Assembly: GCA_021297975.1 (NCBI GenBank)
Contig: JAJTHO010000089.1
Span: 1 to 6,336, forward strand
DNA length: 6,336 nucleotides
Reading direction: 5' to 3'
DNA from: Alphaproteobacteria bacterium
GTDB lineage: Bacteria > Pseudomonadota > Alphaproteobacteria > JAJTHO01
The notes under the pieces were generated by a model. It worked only from the letters and a program-made list of their open reading frames with translations, was not told the origin of the DNA and made no database searches. A program made the translations under genes and the position numbers. Positions 1 through 6,215 of the stretch are shown here, piece by piece; the first letter of the stretch is position 1, and each line of letters begins with the position of its first letter.

Positions 1-113
1 GCTACGCCGGATGCTGCGGCGGCGCGGATGCGCTCAGCCACAACGCTGGAAAATGCCAGGCGGCGCGCCTCTTCATAGGCGAGAATCTCAGGAGGCTTTG
101 ACGCTGGATGCAT
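1..113 (-). CDS. N-terminal fragment of an unidentified protein (continues past the window edge)
   Basis: Read on the minus strand from ATG at 113-111, this gives 37 codons plus two bases before the window ends. The product begins MHPASKPPEILAYEEARRLA and continues as an alanine- and arginine-rich stretch that looks helical. An in-frame TAA lies three codons upstream of the ATG, so the gene cannot start earlier. A weak purine-containing TTAGGT lies about 9 bases before the start. The frame has normal protein-like composition, unlike the longer overlapping minus-strand frame that reads back into the nucleotidase gene. It is transcribed divergently from the nucleotidase. There is no signal peptide and I do not recognise the family; too little is visible to propose a function. 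Confidence 0.5.
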   Translation of the reverse strand, partial: MHPASKPPEILAYEEARRLAFSSVVAERIRAAAASGV

Positions 114-157
114 TTGCTGTTACCTAAGCCCGATTGTAAGAGAAAAACCATTAGCAA
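98..157. promoter_or_regulatory. Divergent promoter region (tentative)
   Basis: The only non-coding space between two divergent genes is 114-157, so promoters for both should lie here or just inside the 5' end of the leftward gene. For the rightward genes the best -35-like word is TTGACG at 98-103, inside the leftward coding sequence; no good -10 follows at normal spacing. For the leftward gene, TACAAT read on the minus strand at 138-133 is a five-of-six match to a -10, but without a well-spaced -35. Both assignments are weak and rest on position more than on motif quality. Confidence 0.25.
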
Positions 158-829
158 ATGCCTAAAACCCGCGCCGCGCTTATTTTTGATCTGGATAACA
201 CGCTGTATCCCGCGTCCTGCCGCCTGTTTGACCAGATTGAGGCGAAAATGACCGAGTATGTCGCCCGGCTGCTGTCGTTGCCGCTGGATGAGGCGTATTC
301 CGTTCAAAAACAATATTTTGAGCGGCACGGCACAACGCTAATTGGCCTGATGCAGCATCATCAGGTGGAGCCGCACCATTTCATGGATTATGTGCACGAT
401 ATTGATACCAGCATGATACCGGAAAACGCCGCGTTAAAGGCGGGACTTCGCGCTTTTTCAGGGCGGAAAGTCGTGTTCACCAATGGCTCACTGAAACACG
501 CGGAAAATATTTTGGGCGCGATGGGGCTGCTCGGCGAATTTGATGCGATTTTTGATATTCACGCCGCCGCCTATCGACCCAAGCCGGATATTCTAACATA
601 TTATAACATGTTAGAAACCTGCGCCATCGACCCGACACAGGCCGTGATGTTTGAAGACATGCCGCGCAATTTAGAGCCCGCCCACCAGCTCGGCATGGAA
701 ACCGTGCTGATTGAAAGCGATACCAGCTATGCCGAACTTGGCGATGCACACGCCGCCTACATCCACCACAGAACGCCCTGCCCCGGCGTGTGGCTAAACA
801 ATTATATACCGCAAGTGAGGACAGCATGA
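158..829 (+). CDS. HAD-superfamily pyrimidine 5'-nucleotidase
   Basis: A 223-residue cytoplasmic hydrolase expected to remove the 5'-phosphate from pyrimidine nucleoside monophosphates (UMP/CMP type substrates), using Mg2+ and an aspartyl-phosphate intermediate. All four HAD motifs are visible: motif I FDLDNTLYP with nucleophile D11 and general acid D13; motif II VVFTNGS with T108; motif III lysine K142 in YRPKPD; motif IV FEDMPRN with E166 and D167. The segment between motifs I and II (about residues 62-85, GLMQHH...HHFMDYVHDID) is a helical cap and is typical of the SDT1-like pyrimidine nucleotidase group rather than of phosphoglycolate phosphatase. Length is normal for the family. ATG 158 is chosen because motif I follows at the usual distance; the ribosome site is poor (AAGAGA about 10 bases upstream). 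The stop overlaps the dapD start, so the two are probably cotranscribed. The exact substrate is inferred from the family. Confidence 0.88.
   Translation: MPKTRAALIFDLDNTLYPASCRLFDQIEAKMTEYVARLLSLPLDEAYSVQKQYFERHGTTLIGLMQHHQVEPHHFMDYVHDIDTSMIPENAALKAGLRAFSGRKVVFTNGSLKHAENILGAMGLLGEFDAIFDIHAAAYRPKPDILTYYNMLETCAIDPTQAVMFEDMPRNLEPAHQLGMETVLIESDTSYAELGDAHAAYIHHRTPCPGVWLNNYIPQVRTA
591..616. repeat. Perfect 9-bp inverted repeat inside the nucleotidase gene
   Basis: TTCTAACAT at 591-599 and ATGTTAGAA at 608-616 are exact reverse complements separated by 8 bases. The word TAACAT also occurs twice directly (594-599 and 604-609). The stretch encodes ILTYYNMLE after motif III and is markedly AT-rich in a GC-rich gene. 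The symmetry is directly visible; a role as an operator, pause hairpin or protein site is not shown and it may be coincidental. Confidence 0.6.
817..829 (+). promoter_or_regulatory. dapD ribosome binding site and ATGA stop-start overlap
   Basis: GAGGA at 817-821 stands 4 bases before ATG 826-828, and the nucleotidase TGA occupies 827-829. The site lies within the last codons of the nucleotidase, so it supports reinitiation on a shared mRNA and settles the dapD start in favour of ATG 826 over the upstream GTG. Confidence 0.75.
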
Positions 830-1662
830 ATCTAACCGACGCCCGCAACATCGTTGAGCAAACCTGGGAAACCCGCGACACGGTAAACCCGCAGACAACC
901 GGCGCGGTGCGGGATGCGGTGGCTGCGGCGCTGGCGGCGCTGGACAGCGGGTTGGCGCGGGTTGCGGAGAAAACAGCGGGCGGCTGGCAGGTGAACCAAT
1001 GGCTGAAACAGGCGGTTCTCTTGTCTTTCCGACTGAACAACAACGCGATTATCGGCGAAGGCGACACAAAGGCCTATGACAAAGTGCCGCTAAAAACCGC
1101 CAACTGGGACGAAGCCGCCTTTAAAGCCGCCGGATTCCGGGCTGTACCCGGCAGTGTGGTGCGCCATTCGGCGTATATCGCACCAAGCGTTATCCTGCTG
1201 CCGTCGTTTGTAAACCTTGGCGCGTATGTGGATACCGGCACGATGATTGACACCTGGGCAACGGTGGGGAGCTGCGCGCAAATTGGCAAGAATTGCCACA
1301 TTTCCGGCGGCGCGGGCATCGGCGGGGTTTTAGAGCCGCTACAGGCTGACCCGGTGATTATTGAGGATAATTGTTTTATCGGCGCGCGCGCGGAAGTGGC
1401 CGAAGGGGTACGGGTTGAGGAAGGCTCGGTGCTCTCGATGGGCGTGTATATCGGCGCGTCCACCAAGATTATTGACCGCACAACGGGCGAGATTTTTTAT
1501 GGCCGCGTGCCGGCGTATAGCGTGGTGGTCTCAGGCACGCTTCCAGCGGAAAAACCGGCGGCGAATGGTCTTGCCCCGTCATTATACTGCGCGGTGATTG
1601 TGAAACGGGTGGATGCGAAAACGCGCTCAAAAACCAGTATTAATGAGCTGCTGCGGTCATAA
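826..1662 (+). CDS. dapD: 2,3,4,5-tetrahydropyridine-2,6-dicarboxylate N-succinyltransferase (DapD)
   Basis: Transfers succinyl from succinyl-CoA to tetrahydrodipicolinate, giving N-succinyl-2-amino-6-oxopimelate in the succinylase branch of diaminopimelate and lysine synthesis; cytoplasmic trimer. The 278 residues match the usual length (about 274). The N-terminal helical domain (about 1-105) includes the family words SFRLNNN and YDKVPLK. Hexapeptide repeats of the left-handed beta-helix run from about 108 to 215 (SAYIAP, GAYVDTGTMIDTWATVGSCAQIG, GGVLEPLQ, FIGARAEVAEGV). D142 and E190 sit where the family's catalytic acids are expected. The C-terminal part (about 218-278) has the CoA-binding words FYGRVPAYSVVV and KRVDAKTRSKTS. 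ATG 826 is preferred over GTG 790, which would add 12 unrelated residues: it follows GAGGA (817-821) and overlaps the nucleotidase stop as ATGA, so translational coupling is likely. dapE is not next door; the following gene is convergent. Confidence 0.97.
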   Translation: MNLTDARNIVEQTWETRDTVNPQTTGAVRDAVAAALAALDSGLARVAEKTAGGWQVNQWLKQAVLLSFRLNNNAIIGEGDTKAYDKVPLKTANWDEAAFKAAGFRAVPGSVVRHSAYIAPSVILLPSFVNLGAYVDTGTMIDTWATVGSCAQIGKNCHISGGAGIGGVLEPLQADPVIIEDNCFIGARAEVAEGVRVEEGSVLSMGVYIGASTKIIDRTTGEIFYGRVPAYSVVVSGTLPAEKPAANGLAPSLYCAVIVKRVDAKTRSKTSINELLRS

Positions 1663-1691
1663 TTCCGGTTGAAATAGCAAAAGAACACGAA

Positions 1692-4082
1692 TCAGCGTCC
1701 AGCCAATCTTGCCATAAATGCGCTGCGCATGAATCCTACAATATTATTTGCGGGCGGCGGCTTTTGTGATATTTTGCCATTCCTATCCATTTCTATGATA
1801 ACAATCTTTTTGCCCTTCAACTGTGCCGCTGCTTTCTCCGCGGTTGCTGCAAAGCGTATATCACTTTCGTCTAGTGGTTCTAGTCCGGCGGGTATCCCTC
1901 GTTCCTCTGCCGGTTCAAGAAGCTCACTCGTATCAAGAAGTTTTGGGGATAGGGCGTTTTTTACAATATTTTTAACAGCTTCAGGAGACACTGTCTCTTC
2001 CCATTGGTCGGCATTTGCATCGGGTGTTCCGGCTGCAATATATGCATTATCATCAGTAGGTTGAAGTTTACAATTTTCAGCAATAAGTGCCGCTGCATCT
2101 GCTTTCGTAAGGTGCGCGTTGGCAGGAATGGCCAGTGCCTTTATCCCGATGGGAAAGCCGACGCTGTCGGTGCTGCGCGAGTTGGGTAAATGCTGTAATC
2201 CCAAGCCTATAGCGTCCTCATTCAGTTTCTTAATCGCCGCAGACAGCACGATTTGCCGCGCTTCGGCATCAATATCATGAGGCTCGGCATGAAAGCCGAA
2301 CACGCCCTGATCCCGAAAAAAGGAAACGGCGCTGTTTTTATAGCGAACAGGCTCTCGCGTGCGCAGCTCATGCAGTTCATTGCGCACATGGATTTGAAAC
2401 CGCTGTTTAAAATAATTCAGCACGCGATCAGTAACGTCTTCAGTAAGATATTTATTTAAGGCCGCCCCCTTGGGGATATTGAGTGTCCACAGCTCGTTAT
2501 CCTGGGCGACAAGGTCATCCGCCGCTTCTCTGGCAAAATAACCGCCGGGTTGCTTTAACGCGGCATCCTCGGCGCTGACGATGACTTCCTCCACCAGTTG
2601 ACGCGGGTTGCCGATGCCTTCATAGCGTCTTGCCAGATGGTCGTCTATCAAATTGGTAATGGGTTCATTATCAATAGCTGTGCTAAGCCTTGAGACAGCT
2701 TTTGTGAGAACTTCCTTCATAACAGCGAACTTTGCTACCGTGCGCGGCAGCAGGCCGCTGGCGGCTGCACCTTGTTCATAAGAAAAATATTGCTTGGTGG
2801 GTTCTAAGGGTATTTTCTCTTTGCGAAAGATATTTAAGGGTAAGGGTTTTAGAAGCTCTTTTAACGGCTCTTTTACCGATTCACAGAGGTGTAGCAGCGA
2901 CAGCCCGTTGAGGACGGGTGTCTGAAAGAGGGCATTATGTGCCGCCCAGCGGTAGCGCAGAAAATTGATCGAAGTGTCGAAAAACTTATGCGTGTTTTGG
3001 GTTTTGCGTTGCGGAAAAAGGCGCTGCAATCCCGTGGGCTGTCTCGCCCCATCGTCGGATCGAGGGGGTCTGGGTCTTCTCCAGACTTGATACTGATTAG
3101 TAGGTTTGCGAAGCTTCTTTTTTGTTGTCTGTATGTCATCATCGCGTTGTTCTTCTAATTGTTGGGGCAAGGGTTCGTTACGATCGAGCCTCTTCACCGA
3201 TACAGCAATCCCTGCGCCCATTTTTAATTGACCATCCTCCTCATCGGGCTTGGTTGTTTCAATAAAATTAACCCCCAGCGCGCTGGCGATTTCCTCGCCT
3301 TTTTCGAATAAGTCGCTTGCAAAGATTGTGCAGTCTTTATTGAGTTGTTCAATGTGTTCAGCCGCCTGCTCTTGGTTTTTCGGCGGGTCGGCATCTTGTG
3401 TGTTTGCCCACTGCAGTGTCTGTTGTTCCACCAGATCAAAAAATATATCCATCACCGCGTTGGGGAGTTCTCGGGAACGCTTGCTGTTGGGTGATGATGA
3501 GGATAGGACATTATTAAGCCCGCCGAGGTTGCTGACATCAATGCTGACGGATACTACCTCGCCCGATTTCAGAAAAGCCGTGACCCGCCCTTCATCGCCG
3601 GATGTGCGCTCACAGACTATATAGGGCAAGGCGCGACCGTTGCGCGGTGGGGGAATTTGTAGATAGCGTTCCAACGCCAATTCAGACAATCGGTTGCTCA
3701 AGGGGACGGCGTAGCTCGTCAGGCGCGTTGTCGGTCTATCATATTGATCGGCCAGCTCCTGCACCAGCACCCCCTCCACATAGCGACAGGCGCTCACTAG
3801 ATCCCTGACGTCATCGGGAATGGTGGCTTTTTCCTTGTCCAAGCCCTGGTCTTTAAGATTTTCCGGCCACACCGCTGCATGGATTTTTTCCGCGACGATA
3901 CCCGCAAGCGCCGCGCCGATGGGAGCATAGCCTTTCCGCTGATAATAGTCTTTTACTTCTTCGGCGCTGAACAGCGCTTTATTACCGTCCTTTGTTTGCC
4001 GGAAATAGCAGGCTTCCAGCAATAAGTTGAACTCTTCTTGCTGATTTTCAATGGGCAAGGATTGACCTGCAGTTTCAACCAT
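1692..4082 (-). CDS. Large unidentified cytoplasmic protein (796 aa, or 802 aa from TTG 4100)
   Basis: I do not recognise this protein. The frame is open without interruption to TGA at 1694-1692. Two starts are possible: ATG at 4082-4080 (796 residues, preferred) or TTG at 4100-4098 (802); neither has a clear Shine-Dalgarno site, and an in-frame TAA lies about seven codons upstream of the TTG. Numbered from TTG, there is no signal peptide and no membrane segment. The N-terminal half (about 15-310) mixes helix and strand, with a segment GRVTAFLKSGEVVSVSIDVS (171-190). Residues about 305-372 are highly charged and proline/arginine-rich (WRRPRPPRSDDG) and look like a disordered linker. The C-terminal half (about 375-700) is mainly helical; the end (762-780, KGKKIVIIEMDRNGKISQK) looks like a beta hairpin. 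Only six cysteines occur and none form a metal-binding pattern. GC is lower than in the neighbours (single 60-base lines of 40-53% against 57-67%), which suggests acquisition. It converges on dapD and diverges from the acyltransferase; a CtrA-type box lies just upstream. Confidence 0.8.
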   Translation of the reverse strand: MVETAGQSLPIENQQEEFNLLLEACYFRQTKDGNKALFSAEEVKDYYQRKGYAPIGAALAGIVAEKIHAAVWPENLKDQGLDKEKATIPDDVRDLVSACRYVEGVLVQELADQYDRPTTRLTSYAVPLSNRLSELALERYLQIPPPRNGRALPYIVCERTSGDEGRVTAFLKSGEVVSVSIDVSNLGGLNNVLSSSSPNSKRSRELPNAVMDIFFDLVEQQTLQWANTQDADPPKNQEQAAEHIEQLNKDCTIFASDLFEKGEEIASALGVNFIETTKPDEEDGQLKMGAGIAVSVKRLDRNEPLPQQLEEQRDDDIQTTKKKLRKPTNQYQVWRRPRPPRSDDGARQPTGLQRLFPQRKTQNTHKFFDTSINFLRYRWAAHNALFQTPVLNGLSLLHLCESVKEPLKELLKPLPLNIFRKEKIPLEPTKQYFSYEQGAAASGLLPRTVAKFAVMKEVLTKAVSRLSTAIDNEPITNLIDDHLARRYEGIGNPRQLVEEVIVSAEDAALKQPGGYFAREAADDLVAQDNELWTLNIPKGAALNKYLTEDVTDRVLNYFKQRFQIHVRNELHELRTREPVRYKNSAVSFFRDQGVFGFHAEPHDIDAEARQIVLSAAIKKLNEDAIGLGLQHLPNSRSTDSVGFPIGIKALAIPANAHLTKADAAALIAENCKLQPTDDNAYIAAGTPDANADQWEETVSPEAVKNIVKNALSPKLLDTSELLEPAEERGIPAGLEPLDESDIRFAATAEKAAAQLKGKKIVIIEMDRNGKISQKPPPANNIVGFMRSAFMARLAGR

Positions 4083-4090
4083 ACCATGTA

Positions 4091-4131
4091 GCGATAGCAA
4101 ATAAATGTTAACACTCTGTTAACAGATAACC
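4091..4131 (-). promoter_or_regulatory. Possible promoter of the large unknown gene
   Basis: Read on the minus strand, TTGGTT (about 4133-4128) and TAACAT (about 4110-4105) are separated by 17 bases and match three and four of six positions of the -35 and -10 consensus. Transcription would then begin near 4098, leaving a very short leader before ATG 4082 and excluding TTG 4100 as the start. The CtrA-type box lies within the spacer and -10. Motif quality is poor and this is only a candidate. Confidence 0.22.
4108..4123. promoter_or_regulatory. CtrA-type binding box (TTAA-N7-TTAAC)
   Basis: TTAACACTCTGTTAAC is an exact match to the alphaproteobacterial CtrA consensus TTAA-N7-TTAAC. Each half lies in a perfect 8-bp palindrome TGTTAACA (4106-4113 and 4117-4124), so the halves repeat with an 11-bp step, one helical turn, and the box reads equally well on both strands. 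It lies in the divergent gap, 26 bases before ATG 4082 of the leftward unknown gene and 78 bases before the acyltransferase ATG. Its closeness to the leftward gene and overlap with that gene's possible -10 would suit repression there, but activation of the rightward gene is equally possible. Confidence 0.6.
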
Positions 4132-4173
4132 AACTCGCTTTCCGAACAAATGCCGGATATGCAGAAGGATTGT

Positions 4174-4189
4174 TAACCGTTTCCGGTTA
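4174..4189 (+). repeat. Small inverted repeat in the acyltransferase leader
   Basis: TAACCG (4174-4179) and CGGTTA (4184-4189) form a perfect 6-bp stem with a TTTC loop; U-G pairing could add one more pair. The right arm ends 12 bases before ATG 4202, next to the weak purine stretch that would act as ribosome site. It also includes a third GTTAAC (4172-4177), a CtrA half-site without its partner. It could be an mRNA hairpin affecting translation or a protein site; it could also be chance. Confidence 0.4.
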
Positions 4190-4201
4190 GATAAGCGTAT
4201 C

Positions 4202-6124
4202 ATGACGCCGCCTAAGCCCGCCACGCACACACCCTACCGCCCGGAGATTGACGGGCTGCGCGCGCTTGCGGTGCTCGCGGTTATCCTGTTCCACGCGGGG
4301 TTTCCTGCTTTTAGCGGCGGCTATGCCGGGGTTGATGTGTTTTTTGTGATTTCGGGGTATTTGATAACCCAGTTGCTGCTGGCTGACCACGCCGCGGGGC
4401 GCATGAGCCTGCGCACGTTTTATGAGCGGCGCGCGCGGCGAATTCTGCCGGCGCTGTTTCTGGTCATGGCGGTGTCGGTGCCTTTTGCGGCGCTGTGGCT
4501 GATGCCGGAACAGCTTTTGGGTTTTTCCCAAAGTCTGGTTGCGGTGTCGCTGTTCGCCTCAAACTTTTTGTTTTGGCACAACAGCGGCTATTTCGAGGCG
4601 GCGGCAGAGCTAAAACCCCTGCTGCACACCTGGAGCCTCAGCGTGGAGGAGCAATACTATATTGTTTTCCCGCTCATTCTTGGGGTTATCTGGCGGTATG
4701 GGCAGCGGCGAATGGTGGCGGCACTGTTTGGGTTACTGCTGCTGTCGTTTGCAGCAAGCGAGATTGCCTGGCGCAATGGCTATGCCATGCTGAATTTTTA
4801 CCTGACGCCGTTTCGGGCGTGGGAGCTGCTCATAGGCTCACTCACCGCCGCTTTATTGTTTCAGCGCACTGCGCCGCGTCTGCCCGGCGCGGCGCTGCTG
4901 GGTCTTGTGATGATTACCGCATCGTTTGTGCTGTATGATAAAGAAACGCCGTTCCCCAGTGTGTACGCGCTGCTGCCCACCCTTGGTGCGGCGCTGGTGC
5001 TGGCGTTTGCGCGGGCTGACTGCGCCGCCGGGCGGCTGCTGTCCTTGCCGCCACTGCGCGGGATTGGCCTTATTTCTTACAGCGCCTATCTCTGGCATTT
5101 TCCGCTGTTTGCGTTTTACAAAATTCGCGTTAGCCACATGGTAAGCACCCCCGCGGCGTGGCTGCTTATCGGCGCGTGTTTGGCGCTGGCGTATCTCAGC
5201 TGGCGCTATGTTGAGCAGCCGTTTCGCGATAAAACGCGCGTCTCCCGCCGGGGTATTGCGGCGCTGTCGTGCGCCGGGATTGTGCTGTTTGCTGGTATCG
5301 GGCTTTGGGGGCATGTGCAGCGCGGCTTTCCGGAAACCTTCGCCGGAAGGCTTTCCCCGGAACAAGCGGTGCGCTACAGCGCGCTGCAAACCGCCGTGCG
5401 TTCGCCCACCTTTAAAGACGGCGCGTGCAAATTTCGCGGCGAAGGGTTAACCGCCGACTTCCGCGCCCAATTCGCATCGTGCGCCAAAACCCACGGCCAG
5501 GCTGTGCTGATTCTGGGGGACAGCCACGGAATGGATTTATACAACGCCATGGCCTCCGTTGCCGCCCGGCCTTTTGTGGTGGGGATTAGCAAGGGCGGAT
5601 GCCGCCCGCACACGCCGCATCTGGATTGCCCGTATGAAGACGCGGCGGCCTTTATTGAGGCTAACAAAGCGTCGCTGGCGGTGGTGTTTTACAAGCAAAA
5701 GGGCAGCTATCTGTTGACGGAATACCGCCGCCTGCCGCTGCGGCTGGATTTGATTAGCCTCACGGAAGAGTATGTGGCGCGCCTCGCGGCGCTGGCGCCA
5801 ACGGTCTGGATCGGCGCACAGGCCGAACCGGGGATAGACATCGGCGCACTGAATATTTTGTTTCATGATGCGGCGGCACTGGACAGCGGCGCGGAGAATA
5901 CTGGCATTGCGCCGCTGGATGCGGCGCTGCTGGCGCGCAGCGTTGGCAAGCCCTACCGCTATGTCTCACTCTATAGTTTGGTAGATTATTCCTTTGATCG
6001 CGATTTTATTGTGGATGGGCAGTATACCCACAGCGACACCGACCATTGGAGCACCGCGGGTGAACAGCTTTTTGGCGCACGGCTGCTGCGTGATGCGGGG
6101 ATAGCCGAAGTGTTGGGGCGGTAA
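4202..6124 (+). CDS. Membrane acyltransferase-3 / SGNH-hydrolase fusion (OafA/YrhL type O-acyltransferase)
   Basis: A 640-residue inner-membrane enzyme predicted to move an acyl (usually acetyl) group across the membrane and attach it to a glycan such as O-antigen, exopolysaccharide or peptidoglycan. The first part (about 12-380) is an acyltransferase-3 domain with ten or more hydrophobic segments. Its hallmarks are RPEIDGLRALAVLAVILFH with the R20-x10-H31 motif, GGYAGVDVFFVISGYLIT (39-56), FYERRARRILPAL (R76-R80), LLHTWSLSVEEQYY (140-153), YSAYLWHFPLF (around 296-302) and YVEQPF (336-341). The C-terminal part (about 432-640) is a periplasmic SGNH domain: ILGDSHG with nucleophile S441, and the D612-x-x-H615 block in SDTDHWS. 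Both catalytic sets are intact, so it should be active. Length is typical of the two-domain family. ATG 4202 puts the first motif at the usual distance, although its ribosome site (GATAAG region) is weak. The glycan acceptor cannot be told from the neighbours; no glycosyltransferase or O-antigen genes are in view. Confidence 0.93.
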   Translation: MTPPKPATHTPYRPEIDGLRALAVLAVILFHAGFPAFSGGYAGVDVFFVISGYLITQLLLADHAAGRMSLRTFYERRARRILPALFLVMAVSVPFAALWLMPEQLLGFSQSLVAVSLFASNFLFWHNSGYFEAAAELKPLLHTWSLSVEEQYYIVFPLILGVIWRYGQRRMVAALFGLLLLSFAASEIAWRNGYAMLNFYLTPFRAWELLIGSLTAALLFQRTAPRLPGAALLGLVMITASFVLYDKETPFPSVYALLPTLGAALVLAFARADCAAGRLLSLPPLRGIGLISYSAYLWHFPLFAFYKIRVSHMVSTPAAWLLIGACLALAYLSWRYVEQPFRDKTRVSRRGIAALSCAGIVLFAGIGLWGHVQRGFPETFAGRLSPEQAVRYSALQTAVRSPTFKDGACKFRGEGLTADFRAQFASCAKTHGQAVLILGDSHGMDLYNAMASVAARPFVVGISKGGCRPHTPHLDCPYEDAAAFIEANKASLAVVFYKQKGSYLLTEYRRLPLRLDLISLTEEYVARLAALAPTVWIGAQAEPGIDIGALNILFHDAAALDSGAENTGIAPLDAALLARSVGKPYRYVSLYSLVDYSFDRDFIVDGQYTHSDTDHWSTAGEQLFGARLLRDAGIAEVLGR

Positions 6125-6128
6125 AACG

Positions 6129-6174
6129 TTAACCCTTTTTTAACACTTTCCTTGTTACATTGAATGCGTATAAT
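6129..6174 (+). promoter_or_regulatory. CtrA-type box followed by a consensus -10 (putative CtrA-dependent promoter)
   Basis: TTAACCCTTTTTTAAC at 6129-6144 is a second exact TTAA-N7-TTAAC match. A perfect TATAAT lies at 6169-6174, and no good -35 stands at normal spacing before it. If transcription starts near 6181, the box covers about -52 to -37, a reasonable position for an activator replacing the -35. The box begins only 5 bases after the acyltransferase stop. The promoter points rightward, toward the transposase gene at 6266, or toward a gene that stood there before the element arrived. The T-run within the box might suggest a terminator, but there is no GC-rich stem. Confidence 0.5.
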
Positions 6175-6215
6175 TTTTGATGTATGTGGAGTTTTTGGGA
6201 TTGCTAAATAATAGT

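Noticed and set aside
2..328. 108-residue minus-strand open frame across the left edge
   Set aside because: It runs antisense into the start of the nucleotidase gene; a different minus frame (113-1) gives better protein-like sequence and starts in the intergenic gap.
790..825. GTG 790 as an upstream start of dapD
   Set aside because: It adds 12 residues without family similarity, has no ribosome site, and the ATG at 826 has GAGGA and the typical ATGA overlap.
477..1481. Open frames of 135 and 196 residues antisense to the nucleotidase and dapD
   Set aside because: Their composition (rich in Arg, Cys, Ser) reflects the complement of GC-rich coding DNA, and the sense genes are firmly identified.
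1663..1691. Bidirectional terminator between dapD and the convergent unknown gene
   Set aside because: The 29 bases contain no stem-loop or T-run that I can see.
2862..2876. Third CtrA-like match, TTAA-N7-TTTA
   Set aside because: The second half is wrong at one base and it lies deep inside a coding region.
2873..3142. 89-residue alternative minus frame inside the large unknown gene
   Set aside because: The main frame is continuous on both sides and reads naturally again from about residue 372; the alternative is kept only as a frameshift check.
5338..5356. CCTTC/GAAGG hairpin in the acyltransferase
   Set aside because: A 5-bp stem is common by chance in GC-rich coding DNA and does not lie near a start or stop.
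4853..5389. 178-residue antisense frame within the acyltransferase
   Set aside because: It is strongly Arg/Gln-rich, has no ribosome site, and lies opposite conserved membrane and motif regions of a clear gene.
6124..6150. Rho-independent terminator after the acyltransferase
   Set aside because: The symmetry is only GTTAA/TTAAC, the CtrA-box halves themselves, without a GC-rich stem, and the T-run lies inside rather than after it.
6152..6174. TTGTTA/TATAAT as an ordinary sigma-70 promoter
   Set aside because: The spacer is only 11 bases, too short; the TATAAT fits better with the CtrA-type box upstream.
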